From Pectobacterium versatile (lineage in GTDB: Bacteria > Pseudomonadota > Gammaproteobacteria > Enterobacterales > Enterobacteriaceae): a DNA stretch of 64,000 nt. The stretch's first letter is position 1; each line of letters starts with the position of its first letter. Where the stretch lies: assembly GCF_020166435.1 (NCBI RefSeq), contig NZ_JAINZP010000003.1:310001-374000 (forward strand). Reading direction: 5' to 3'. A program made the translations under genes and the position numbers. Positions 28,173 through 36,888 of this stretch are shown here, in pieces. The notes below the pieces were generated by a model, which saw only the letters and a program-made list of their open reading frames with translations, was not told the DNA's origin and searched no databases.

Positions 28173-29966
28173 TTAGCTCTGTTGCGTGGTCAGCCACTGG
28201 CGCAGGCGTTCGGGCTGCTGGGCGCCGCTTAGGCGTGCTTGTTCTTCACCGTTTTCGATCCAGATCAGGGTTGGCAGCGTCCTCACCGCCAATTTCTCCG
28301 CCAGGGCAATGTGATGATCGGCGTCCAGATAATGGCTTGGTAATTGACGGTATTCCTCATTATCCAGAATCGCTTCTAACTGGCGATAGAGGCTTTTGCA
28401 GTGGACGCAGCGCTCCGCGCCGACCAGCAGCAGCTGTGGGCCAGGTTGCGCTGCCAGTTCAGGCCAACTGTCGGTGGTGAGTGGCGCAAAACGCTCACGG
28501 TTGACGGCAAAGAGCTTCGGACTGCGCTTGAGATCTTCGCTGTCGGTCGCGACACACAGGGCATCGCCGCTCTTTTTATAAGGGCGCGTGCCGTCAATAC
28601 GAATCACGCTGGCGAAGCCGGGCGCGGCGGCTCCGGGCTGGCGTAGTTGAGTATTATCAGGGGCAATCACCGGTGTTTCCTGTGGGCGCGGCAGCTGCGG
28701 CACCCATTCATAGGGGACGCGGTAGGCGCGATACAGCATGTTGGTGTTCACCGTCTTACCCCAATAGGGGGAAATAAACTCCCAGACAATTTCATGATCG
28801 GTGGTGACTTCAAACAACCGACCATTGGCCCCTTCGTTAATCAGCGTATTGCCGTTCGGCAGGCGCTGGATATTACTGATGTACGGGCTGTAAAAACGGA
28901 AGGCGTCAGTCGGGTGCGGAATGCCCGCTTCGTAGGGTGAATAGCGCCAAACAATATCCAGCGTGACTGGGTTGATTTCCAGCACGCGGGAATAGTCACG
29001 CCAGGCGTTTTTCACCCCGTCAGCCGATGCCGGATTGGGCGCGCCGTAGCCAGCCCAGCCGCCGTTATCAAACACCAGAATATTGCCCGCGCCCGGTAAG
29101 CCTGCCGGGATCATATGCGCGTGGTGCTGGCCGATAATCCAGCCGATGTGTTTGAGCTCAGGCGTGTTGTAGTTGGGGCCAAGCTGCCAGACGATATTGC
29201 CGCTCTGTTTGTCGATGATGGCAATGATGTTGGATTCGCGCGCGTCCCAGATGATGTTATCCGGGTGGAAACGGGTATCGCCTTGATCGAACCACGGATT
29301 GGGACCGAGTGCCGACATGGAGTTGATGTGCATCCAGTCGCCCATCCCACCGCCGCTTTTGCGCAGGTTGGGATTGTTGTACAGCGCGGTTTTTGCGTCG
29401 TCATCAAAGCCGAGTTCATCGAAATGGTCGCTGCAACGCCATTCCCATAAAATATTTCCCTCCCAGTCCACTTCGATGATGGTGTCGTCGAGCAGCAGTT
29501 TGTCGCTGATCCGTTCATTATGCAGGTTGGTATGCGCCAGCAATAATGTGTTGCCGCCAATCGACTGCGGTTCCTGACCCGGTGCGTAATAGCCGACCGG
29601 ATTGCCGCTGCGCTGGTAGTCATGGTGGACGCGTGCCATCCATTCTGGCGGAAGGTCAGGATCGGTAATGTGTTCATAGCCGTTGAATTTCCAGACGACG
29701 TTGCCGTCCCAGTCGACCTGAATCAGATCGACCATGTCCTGCATGCCGTAACGTGAATCACGTTCGCCGCTGTGCCCGAGGATGTAACCGCCGGGCAGGA
29801 TTTTGTTAGGGAAGCCGTGCAGACCTTCCCACAGGCGCAGTTCGGTGCCGTTCATATCCACCAGCACCGCGCCACGTTCCAGCGCCTGAAAGACGGTGTA
29901 GCCGCCCCAGGCTTTTTCCGGGTTGTAAATCGTTGTGCCGGTCGGGTAGACGGAAGGGTGTCCCAT
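28173..29966 (-). CDS. Arylsulfotransferase (ASST) fused to thioredoxin-like domain
   Basis: A 597-aa protein. Residues about 15-420 form an ASST-type beta-propeller: VLVDMNGTELRLWEG, VDWDGNVVWKF, ARVHHDYQRSGNPVGYY, IGQHHAHMIP and LPNGNTLINEGANGR, with the His residues expected of arylsulfate sulfotransferases. Residues about 490-597 form a thioredoxin-like fold with CVHC, then a cis-Pro segment VRTLPTLIWIENGEE. No signal peptide is visible, unlike classical periplasmic ASST enzymes. It is the last gene of an operon with a sulfonate/sulfate-ester-type ABC transporter (16 bp after the ATPase), so it may release or transfer sulfate from imported aryl sulfate esters. Confidence 0.85.
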   Translation of the reverse strand: MGHPSVYPTGTTIYNPEKAWGGYTVFQALERGAVLVDMNGTELRLWEGLHGFPNKILPGGYILGHSGERDSRYGMQDMVDLIQVDWDGNVVWKFNGYEHITDPDLPPEWMARVHHDYQRSGNPVGYYAPGQEPQSIGGNTLLLAHTNLHNERISDKLLLDDTIIEVDWEGNILWEWRCSDHFDELGFDDDAKTALYNNPNLRKSGGGMGDWMHINSMSALGPNPWFDQGDTRFHPDNIIWDARESNIIAIIDKQSGNIVWQLGPNYNTPELKHIGWIIGQHHAHMIPAGLPGAGNILVFDNGGWAGYGAPNPASADGVKNAWRDYSRVLEINPVTLDIVWRYSPYEAGIPHPTDAFRFYSPYISNIQRLPNGNTLINEGANGRLFEVTTDHEIVWEFISPYWGKTVNTNMLYRAYRVPYEWVPQLPRPQETPVIAPDNTQLRQPGAAAPGFASVIRIDGTRPYKKSGDALCVATDSEDLKRSPKLFAVNRERFAPLTTDSWPELAAQPGPQLLLVGAERCVHCKSLYRQLEAILDNEEYRQLPSHYLDADHHIALAEKLAVRTLPTLIWIENGEEQARLSGAQQPERLRQWLTTQQS

Positions 29967-29982
29967 AATGGTGCTCCAGTGT

Positions 29983-30792
29983 TTACGTGTTCAGATAAGA
30001 GGGGTCGGCAGCCGTATCGGCAGGCTGCGTCAGCAGTGCGAGCAAGTCGCTGCACTGCTGGTGAAAGGCCTGACTGTCACGCTGGCGTGGATGCGGCAGC
30101 GAAATGGTCGCAATCTGGCGGATACGTCCCGGTCGTGGTGCCAGCACGACGACGCGATCGGCGAGATAGACGGCTTCCTCGACGTCGTGAGTGACCAGCA
30201 GCGTGGTCGTGCCTTCTGCCTGATGAATGCGGCGCAGCTCCTGCTGCATCTGCTGGCGGGTCAACGCATCCAGTGCGCCAAAAGGTTCATCCAGCATCAG
30301 GATGCGTGGATTGGCGACGAGCCCGCGTGCGATAGCCACACGCTGCGCCATACCGCCGGAAAGCTGGGCGGGCAGGGCATCGGCAAAATCCTGCAAATGG
30401 ACGAGCTGAATAAAATGATCGATCAGGCGCTTCCGCTCTTTGCTATCGATGGCTTCATTCGCCAGTCCAAGTGCGATGTTTTGCCGCACCGTCAGCCACG
30501 GAAACAGGCGCGGTTCCTGAAACACCATGCCACGCTCACGCCCGATGCCGCGCACGGTTTTTCCTTCAACCAGCACGCGTCCCTGATAGTCGTTGTCCAA
30601 CCCGACCAGCATACGCAACAGCGTGGATTTGCCGCAGCCGCTGCTGCCGACAATCGCCACCAGTTCACCGCTGTGAATCGACAGTGAAAAATCATCGATT
30701 ACCGTCAACGACTCGCCCTGTACACGAAACTGTTTACGCAGCTGATCGAACTGTACGACTGGCGGTGATACCTCAAGGGTTGTGGACGTCAT
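29983..30792 (-). CDS. atsC: AtsC/SsuB-like ABC transporter ATPase
   Basis: Cytoplasmic ATPase (269 aa) of the nitrate/sulfonate/taurine importer family. Walker A GSSGCGKST at about 52, Q-loop MVFQEPRLFPWLTV, signature LSGGMAQRVAIARGL, Walker B LMLDEPFGALD and H-loop VTHDVEEAV are intact. Its start overlaps the permease stop by 4 bp. The 'EPFGALDALTR' form is typical of Ssu/Tau/Ats ATPases. It probably energises uptake of an organosulfur compound; the ats symbol is by analogy with the Pseudomonas putida sulfate-ester system and is less certain than the family. Confidence 0.85.
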   Translation of the reverse strand: MTSTTLEVSPPVVQFDQLRKQFRVQGESLTVIDDFSLSIHSGELVAIVGSSGCGKSTLLRMLVGLDNDYQGRVLVEGKTVRGIGRERGMVFQEPRLFPWLTVRQNIALGLANEAIDSKERKRLIDHFIQLVHLQDFADALPAQLSGGMAQRVAIARGLVANPRILMLDEPFGALDALTRQQMQQELRRIHQAEGTTTLLVTHDVEEAVYLADRVVVLAPRPGRIRQIATISLPHPRQRDSQAFHQQCSDLLALLTQPADTAADPSYLNT

Positions 30793-32390
30793 GCGATTTC
30801 TCCTGCGGAACGCCAGCGCGTCATCCGCTGTTCCAGACCTAATCCGACGCGGTCGAGCACCGCGCCCGTTAATCCAATCAACAGCATGCCGCTGATAATC
30901 ACGGGCATATCCAATAGCTGTTGGGCGTTGATCATCAGGCTGCCGATCCCGGTGCCGGATGACATGAAATATTCTGCACCGATGGTGCCAAGCCAGGCGT
31001 AAATCAGTGACAGACGTAAACCGGCGAAGATCGCGGGCGCGGCCCCCGGCAGGATCAGCACCCGCAGACGGGTTGATAAACGCAGCTGCAACACCTGCGC
31101 GATCTCTTGTAAGGCTTGTGAACGCTGGCGAATACCGCGATGGCTGGCCACCAGCATGGGGAAGAACGAGGCCAGCGCGACAAACGTGATTTTCCCGGTT
31201 TCATCGTTGCCGACCCAGGCGGTCAGCAGCGGCAGCCAGGCAAACAGCGCGATCTGACGCAGCGTCGCGACCGTAGGCGTGAAGAGCGCGTCGCTGGTGG
31301 CATTCAGCCCCAGCAGCACGCCGCACACGAGGCCCGCGACAATCCCGCATACCGCACCGGCGAGCGCGCGGGTCAGACTGGCCTGCATCGCCTCGGTGAG
31401 CGAGCCGTCACGCACGCCTTGCAACAGCATGTGCCACACGTCGGCGGGCGGTGGCAGCAGTAGCGGATCGATCCAGCCGAAACGGCTGGCCTGTTGCCAG
31501 AGCAGCAGAAGCAGAAAAGGCAAAACCAACGCCGATAAGCGACGAGACGGTGCGGCGGTTAAGCGGCTGAGCGGCAGATGTGGCCAGAAAACCAGACGGC
31601 GTTCCAGTTGATTGATTGCCCACTCCATCGTCAGCCCTGCCAGCCCAATGATGGCGATACAGACAAACACAATATCCAACTGAAACAGCTGGCGTCCCCA
31701 TACCAGCAGGTAGCCAATGCCCTGCGATGATGCCAGCAGTTCGACCACGATCAGCGACACCCACGCCTGCGAGAGCGCCAGCCGTAAGCCGGTTAACCAG
31801 GTGGGTAGCGCGGCGGGCAGCGTCAATTTGATGAGGCGCTGATGCCACGGCAGGCGCAGAGTGCGAGCGACTTCCTGTAGTGCATGCGGCACGTTGCGCA
31901 CGCCTGTTTGCGTATGCAGCGTCACGGGGATAATCACGGCCTTGATGATGACGGCGAGCTTCAGGCCGTCATCGATGCCGAACAGCACCATAAACAGCGG
32001 AATCCAGCCCAGCGTTGGAATCTGTGCCAGTGCGTAGACCGTCGGGTGCAGCAGGTGTTCGGCACGGCGTGAGGTTCCCATCAGCGCACCAAGCAGCGTC
32101 CCCGCCAGTACGCCTGCCAGCAGGCCGCTAGCTAACCGTTGCAGGCTGATAAAGAGTTGTGGCAGGAGATCGTTGTGCCAGAGTTCGACGGCGGTTTTAG
32201 CGACGATGTCGGGAGCCGGGAGAATCTGGGCGGGCATCCAGCCGTAATGGGTGCTGATAGACCACAACGCCAGCAGCGCCAGCGGCACGATTAGTGGCAC
32301 CACTATTGACACGACAAGAGAATAAACCCGCGCTATCGGCAGAGCAGGCCAGACGATCGCGTTTTTTTTCAGCAGTATCGACTTATTCAT
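30789..32390 (-). CDS. atsB: AtsB-like ABC permease, two fused SsuC domains
   Basis: Inner-membrane protein of 533 aa from ATG 32390, with two tandem permease domains. Each carries the EAA-loop pattern of the SsuC/TauC family: first QEVARTLRLPWHQRLIKLTLPAALP with GLRLALSQAWVSLIVVELL, second QEIAQVLQLRLSTRLRVLILPGAAP with GLRLSLIYAWLGTIGAEYF. Single-domain SsuC is about 260 aa. A double-length permease is also known for AtsB of the P. putida sulfate-ester transporter, which guides the name. The frame extends upstream to 32495, but that part has no family match. It is first in an operon with the ATPase and ASST genes and is divergent from the binding-protein gene. Confidence 0.85.
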   Translation of the reverse strand: MNKSILLKKNAIVWPALPIARVYSLVVSIVVPLIVPLALLALWSISTHYGWMPAQILPAPDIVAKTAVELWHNDLLPQLFISLQRLASGLLAGVLAGTLLGALMGTSRRAEHLLHPTVYALAQIPTLGWIPLFMVLFGIDDGLKLAVIIKAVIIPVTLHTQTGVRNVPHALQEVARTLRLPWHQRLIKLTLPAALPTWLTGLRLALSQAWVSLIVVELLASSQGIGYLLVWGRQLFQLDIVFVCIAIIGLAGLTMEWAINQLERRLVFWPHLPLSRLTAAPSRRLSALVLPFLLLLLWQQASRFGWIDPLLLPPPADVWHMLLQGVRDGSLTEAMQASLTRALAGAVCGIVAGLVCGVLLGLNATSDALFTPTVATLRQIALFAWLPLLTAWVGNDETGKITFVALASFFPMLVASHRGIRQRSQALQEIAQVLQLRLSTRLRVLILPGAAPAIFAGLRLSLIYAWLGTIGAEYFMSSGTGIGSLMINAQQLLDMPVIISGMLLIGLTGAVLDRVGLGLEQRMTRWRSAGEIA

Positions 32391-32628
32391 TTTATTCCCG
32401 AAAACCATCGCAGCTGGATGAATAGGGAATAAAAAACAGGTTTCGACGTTGAACGCCAATGCAATAAAGCGATGGTCGTTGTGCAATAAATGCATACGCG
32501 TAGCCCAAGCCCGCCAGCCCTGATTTATGCTTTTTTCCGCTGAACAAACCTGTAAATGTTATTTAAGACTGACGCCGACGGTTCGCTAGTTTCATGACAG
32601 ATGAAACGAATTATTAAGGAAAAACCGT

Positions 32629-33765
32629 ATGCAGCACGCCACCCTGTTGATCACCGCCTCGCCGATAACGGCATCTTCCCGCTGGCGCAGGGGGATGAAG
32701 GTATTAAGTACGGCCTTGTTGATGGGCGCCGCGCTCGTTTCCACCGTTCAGGCAAACGACGCCGCCCCGCAGGATGCACAGAAGCCGACGGAGATTCGTA
32801 TTGGTTTGCCGGATCAGAGTGCAGGCAGTAAACCCTTTATTCGTGGGCCGCTGGGGCTGGCGCATATTCGCCAACAGTTAGAGAAAGAATTTGAGCCGCA
32901 GGGCATCAACATTCGCTGGTCGTTCTTTAAAGGGGCGGGACCAGCGGTGAATGAGGCGCTGGCAAACAAACAGCTGGATGTAGTGTATCTGGGCGATCTG
33001 GCGGCTATTATCGGCCGTGCGGGTAGTCTGCCAACGCGGGTGCTCGTGGGGTCGCGCGGCTCTAATTCTTATCTGGCGGCGACGCCGGAATCCGGTATTC
33101 AACGCATTGAAGATTTACGCGGCAAGCGGATTGCGGTCTATAAGGGAACGGCCGATCAGCTGTCGTTTGAGCGCGCGATTAAAAGCGTCGGGCTAAACGA
33201 GCGCGATGTGCGAGTCATCAATCTGGACTGGACGGCAGGCAAGGCCGCACTGGCGGCCAGACGCGTGGATGCGGTGTGGGGCGGCGTCTCTCTGCTGGCG
33301 TTGCGTAAGCAGGGCATCAATATTGTGACCACCAGTCGGGCGCTGGGCTGGCCGAATACCACACAGGCCGCGGTGTTGGCGACGCAGGACTTTATCGACC
33401 GCTACCCGGGCACGACGCAGCAGCTGGTGAATGTGCTGGTGGACAATGCGCAGTGGATTGGCGATGCGCAGCACCTGCCAGAATACACCGCGCTGATGGC
33501 CGAGCAGAGTCAGATTCCGCAGACGATTTTTCAGGAAGAATTGAAAGCGGAGGATCTCCCTTTCCAAAGCTCGCCGCGTCTCGATCCGTTCCTGCTCAGC
33601 AGCTTGCAGGACAGCATCGAGCGGGCGAAAGCCGCCGGGCTGATTCGCAGCACGTTCTCAGCCAGCGACTGGTTTGCCAGCCAATTTGTTGACCGGGCGC
33701 TGAAAGCCAAAGGGTTGGAATCGAACTGGGCAGTCTATGACGCCAGCGGTAATCCTGCGAAATAA
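32629..33765 (+). CDS. atsR: AtsR/SsuA-like periplasmic binding protein
   Basis: Substrate-binding protein of 378 aa for the divergent permease/ATPase operon. The signal peptide has an unusually long N region with an Arg-rich stretch (SSRWRRGMK) before the hydrophobic core LSTALLMGAALVSTVQA. The mature protein has the SsuA/NMT1 pattern: IRIGLPDQSAGSKPF, VNEALANKQLDVVYLGDLAA, IEDLRGKRIAVYKGTADQL and RVDAVWGGVSLLAL. ATG 32629 follows AAGGA with 8 nt spacing; a later ATG at 32695 would give a standard signal peptide but has a poorly spaced site. The ligand is inferred to be a sulfonate or sulfate ester. Confidence 0.85.
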   Translation: MQHATLLITASPITASSRWRRGMKVLSTALLMGAALVSTVQANDAAPQDAQKPTEIRIGLPDQSAGSKPFIRGPLGLAHIRQQLEKEFEPQGINIRWSFFKGAGPAVNEALANKQLDVVYLGDLAAIIGRAGSLPTRVLVGSRGSNSYLAATPESGIQRIEDLRGKRIAVYKGTADQLSFERAIKSVGLNERDVRVINLDWTAGKAALAARRVDAVWGGVSLLALRKQGINIVTTSRALGWPNTTQAAVLATQDFIDRYPGTTQQLVNVLVDNAQWIGDAQHLPEYTALMAEQSQIPQTIFQEELKAEDLPFQSSPRLDPFLLSSLQDSIERAKAAGLIRSTFSASDWFASQFVDRALKAKGLESNWAVYDASGNPAK

Positions 33766-33777
33766 TCACGAATGCGC

Positions 33778-34716
33778 TCACAGGGTCGGCAGTGCCGGAG
33801 CTGGTGAGCGCAGCCTGTCCTGCGCCAGTATGCTTTCGATCATCAGCTCGGCCAGCGGTGGTAGCGTTCTCTGCAAACAGGTGACAATACCGAAGCGGGT
33901 TTGCATATTTGCCCATTCCGGTGGCGTGCCAGTCAGCGGAATTTCTACCAGTTGATGGCTTAATCGACCCAGCGCAAAGCCATCCTCGCTGGCAAAGCTG
34001 ATGGCCTGCGTATGCCGTAGGATGCTGAAAACAGAATAGATATGGTCACACTGAATCTGTGGCCGATAATCGGGCTGGCGCGTTAAGGCGGCCAACACCT
34101 TGCGCATGCCGACGGGCATAAAAGGGGAGGCGAGCGGAAAGCGCAGGAGATCGTCCGGCGTGACGTTTGCCTGCTGCACCAGCGGGTGCGAAGAGTGGCA
34201 GATAAAAAAGCAGCGCTGCTGGCTTAATGGCTGGACATGAAGGTTGGTTTCCATTTCGGCCTGCCAGGTATCGGCAACGATAAAAGGCCACTCATCGGCT
34301 AGCAGCCGTTCACGCAGGGATTGCCAGTTATCCACGCTGTAGGTGACTCTGGCTCGCGGACGAAGGGCGTGGAAATGCGCCACCGCCTTGGGGATCAGCG
34401 TGGTAGACGGTGCCGGGCCGCAGCCAAACGTCAGTTCGCCTTCCTGTGCCTCGCTGATCTGCCGCATGTCGGTCATCAGTTCCCAGGACAGCTCCTGCAT
34501 ACGCCGCGCAAACGGCAGCAGCGTATTGCCCTGCCACGTCAGCGCAAAGCGGCGGCTCTGGCGATCAATAAGCGGATGCCCCATCGTTTGCTCCAGCGCC
34601 TGAATGCTGCGGCTGAACGCCGATTGTGACAGGCAGACGGCCTCAGCGGCCTGTACAAAACTCCCATGTTCGGCCAGTGCAAGAAAATTGCGTAATTGCC
34701 GTAAATCCAGATGCAT
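33778..34716 (-). CDS. LysR-type regulator of the sulfur locus
   Basis: LysR regulator of 312 aa from ATG 34716 (MHLDLRQLRNFLALAEHGSF). The helix-turn-helix occupies about 15-60 (FVQAAEAVCLSQSAFSRSIQ), then the linker helix and a two-lobed effector domain (GELTFGCGPAPSTTLIPKAV). It converges on the atsR-like gene with 12 bp between stops. Control of the adjacent transporter/ASST genes is inferred from location only; it is not an obvious Cbl or CysB orthologue, which are classic sulfur regulators. Confidence 0.85.
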   Translation of the reverse strand: MHLDLRQLRNFLALAEHGSFVQAAEAVCLSQSAFSRSIQALEQTMGHPLIDRQSRRFALTWQGNTLLPFARRMQELSWELMTDMRQISEAQEGELTFGCGPAPSTTLIPKAVAHFHALRPRARVTYSVDNWQSLRERLLADEWPFIVADTWQAEMETNLHVQPLSQQRCFFICHSSHPLVQQANVTPDDLLRFPLASPFMPVGMRKVLAALTRQPDYRPQIQCDHIYSVFSILRHTQAISFASEDGFALGRLSHQLVEIPLTGTPPEWANMQTRFGIVTCLQRTLPPLAELMIESILAQDRLRSPAPALPTL

Positions 34717-34815
34717 ATTGCAGCTACCTACCCTATCGATTTTCCCCACTTTTTAGGCGGAGGTCGGCTAGCAACGCAATGAACAAAACGTTATAAGTTA
34801 TAGCGAACTGATTAC

Positions 34816-34942
<127 letters not shown>

Positions 34943-34977
34943 TCGACCTTTAGGCCGCTGTCTGGCGCGGTCAGTGG

Positions 34978-35736
34978 CTATTTCGCCAGCGCGCAGGAAA
35001 AATCCTGAATTTCTTCCACGGATCCGAGACTCATATTGAACACGTCCAAACTGCTGGCGAGCAGCACCTTTTCGCCCGTCGGCATGGAGACCATTGCAAG
35101 GCCGTATTTGCCGATAGATTCATTCTGCTGCTGTGCGTAGCGATCGAGCGTTTTGAACGGATCGCTTTGCGCCAGTTCGTTCACCGCGAGCGTTTTTGCC
35201 AGATAGACGTGCCCGTTAATTTTTACCGGCAGCGTTTTCCAGTCGCCAGAGAGCGTCGGGAACTGCTGGTTCAACGTTTGATAAATCTCTGGGCGCAGGC
35301 AGGCAATGTGGATATGCAGCTGGTTTTGCGTACGGCCATAGCGTGAGTTAATCGCCAGCGAGAGATAATCATCTCTGATCGGCTTACCGACTTCGCGCGA
35401 CAGATGGCTGCGGTTCGTCCATGCCTGTTCGAAGAAATTGGGCGTGCCTTGCTGCAACAGCGTTGGACTCTCGATGCCGCTGATTTTATCGATTGGGAGT
35501 AGCAGGTCGTGATAAGGGCCGTTTCTGTCGTCAAAAAGCACATAGCCATTCGCCAGATTGACGTCCAGACAGGGGGCGGGTTTACCGTTGCGCTGTTGGT
35601 TGGGCACGCACTGTTCGCTGACGATCTCCCACAGCGCATTGCTGTTTCCTCGACCAACCTTCCACCATATTGTTGTGGCTGCTGCGAGTAAAATGATGGC
35701 AGAAATCGTGAAGATCAGGATCGTGTTACGTTTCAT
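34978..35736 (-). CDS. cdh: CDP-diacylglycerol pyrophosphatase
   Basis: Membrane-anchored enzyme of 252 aa that hydrolyses CDP-diacylglycerol to phosphatidate and CMP. An N-terminal anchor is at about 5-27 (TILIFTISAIILLAAATTIW), followed by the HIT-like catalytic domain with the motif QLHIHIACLRP near residue 152 and CLDVNLANGYVLFDDRNG, as in E. coli Cdh (251 aa). ATG 35736 follows GGAG; the frame extends to 35847 without support. It lies 73 bp downstream of expR2 on the same strand and may be read through from it. Confidence 0.9.
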   Translation of the reverse strand: MKRNTILIFTISAIILLAAATTIWWKVGRGNSNALWEIVSEQCVPNQQRNGKPAPCLDVNLANGYVLFDDRNGPYHDLLLPIDKISGIESPTLLQQGTPNFFEQAWTNRSHLSREVGKPIRDDYLSLAINSRYGRTQNQLHIHIACLRPEIYQTLNQQFPTLSGDWKTLPVKINGHVYLAKTLAVNELAQSDPFKTLDRYAQQQNESIGKYGLAMVSMPTGEKVLLASSLDVFNMSLGSVEEIQDFSCALAK

Positions 35737-35809
35737 GACGGGTCTCCGGCAGGCGCCCGAGGCGCTTGAAAGATGACGGGTATATAAGATGGAATAGACA
35801 CGATGACGA

Positions 35810-36547
35810 TTACAAGGGTTCAGGTTTGATGAGCTGTAATTCCACACCCAGCCTTATGGCATGCTTGGCATTCAGCACACCCAATTTTTTTACCACATTG
35901 CCAATATGAAATTTCACGGTGCTGATTTTGATATCCAGAATCAGTGCAATTTCCGGATAGGTTTTCCCCATGCTTGCCCAGTAGAGAATTTCGTTTTCAC
36001 GCTGGGAAAAAATTTCTTTATCGCCTTGTTTTCTACTCTGCGGGCTTTGCGTCAGCTCTTTGTAAAGCGTGGTGATTTTTTCATGAACGGCAATGAGCAA
36101 CATTTGCAGTTTGTCTTTGTTTTCCTCAACAATACTTTCCATATCTGTTGGCGCGTTTTCTTCAAACATAATCGATAACGCCGCTAGGTTATTATTGTTG
36201 TCATGCAAGACAAAGGTGTAACCATTAACAATCTCGTACTCTTTTGACAGATTAAAAATTTTGGAGAATTTCAGCTTAGAGTTGATAACAATGTTGTCCT
36301 CCCAAGAGAAAGGGGACACTTTATTTATCGCCGTCAAAATAACCGGATCGATATGCTGATAGTTATTTTCTTTATAGGTATTCACCCATTTCTGCGGGTA
36401 ATTAGAGATTATCACGACCTGAGACGGGTTTTTTTTGTTCATGATCATGTAGGCATATTTCAGGTCGCCATACTGTTTTAATTTTCGGCTGAGGTGGCTT
36501 TTTATCGTATTGTTGATAATTTCATTGTCAGAGTAAAATACAGACAT
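35810..36547 (-). CDS. expR2: ExpR2/VirR-type LuxR quorum-sensing regulator, no adjacent synthase
   Basis: LuxR-family regulator of 245 aa closely resembling Pectobacterium ExpR proteins. The acyl-homoserine-lactone domain (about 15-165) keeps the ligand-pocket residues Trp54 (KWVNTY), Tyr63 and Asp67-Pro68 (YQHIDPV) and Trp82 (SWED). The DNA-binding domain (about 178-235) has FSQRENEILYWASMGKTY and STVKFHIGNVVKKLGV. ExpR1 is usually convergent with and overlaps expI; here cdh follows and no luxI-type gene is present, which points to the second, orphan ExpR (ExpR2/VirR). Proteins of this group bind DNA without ligand and are released by it, affecting exoenzyme genes via rsmA. Confidence 0.88.
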   Translation of the reverse strand: MSVFYSDNEIINNTIKSHLSRKLKQYGDLKYAYMIMNKKNPSQVVIISNYPQKWVNTYKENNYQHIDPVILTAINKVSPFSWEDNIVINSKLKFSKIFNLSKEYEIVNGYTFVLHDNNNNLAALSIMFEENAPTDMESIVEENKDKLQMLLIAVHEKITTLYKELTQSPQSRKQGDKEIFSQRENEILYWASMGKTYPEIALILDIKISTVKFHIGNVVKKLGVLNAKHAIRLGVELQLIKPEPL

Positions 36548-36602
36548 ATAACGACCTCAATAAAAACAATAATGTACCCATCATATAGATGAGTTCATAA
36601 AA

Positions 36603-36621
36603 GTATAGTACTAACCTATAC
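36603..36621. promoter_or_regulatory. Inverted repeat upstream of expR2
   Basis: GTATAG-7 nt-CTATAC, 56 bp before the expR2 start in AT-rich DNA. The 19-20 bp size fits a lux-box-like operator and could serve autoregulation, but similarity to the Esa/Exp box is weak. Confidence 0.3.
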
Positions 36622-36784
36622 CTAAGTCTAACTATTGTTACTCTATGATATCACTTATAATTTTTTTATGAACAGGGCAATTTATAAAAAATTTAAGAAA
36701 GTAAATTTTAAAAAAATTGTTACAAATTGATTTGCCAATCCAGGGAATTACCCATAATTTTGCTCCTGTTCTGTCGGCTGAATT

Positions 36785-36815
36785 TAGGGCGTGTGGTGTT
36801 AAGCCATACGCCCTA
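36785..36815. terminator. Strong hairpin in the expR2 upstream spacer
   Basis: A 12-bp stem (TAGGGCGTGTGG / CCATACGCCCTA, one G-T pair) with a 7-nt loop, followed on the plus strand by AAAAGC. It separates expR2 from the decayed zone to its right. No U-run, so its role is open. Confidence 0.4.
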
Positions 36816-36823
36816 AAAGCAGT

Positions 36824-36871
36824 TATCCTGTCATACTTCAAATTGCATATGAGTTGGTTTTGTTACTCGAC
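36824..36871. repeat. Partial ERIC element interrupted near the IS end
   Basis: About 48 bp with CTGTCATACTTCAAATTGCA and the following GAGTTGG, the left third of an ERIC. The IS5-family element begins 18 bp later, so the rest was lost before or at the insertion. Confidence 0.6.
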
Positions 36872-36888
36872 CTAAAAGGCCTTTGCTA

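Noticed and set aside
34785-34806. ACGTTATAAGTTATAGC as a fourth Zur-like site
   Set aside because: It lacks the TATAAC right arm and is not placed near a zinc-related gene; the similarity is probably due to AT richness.
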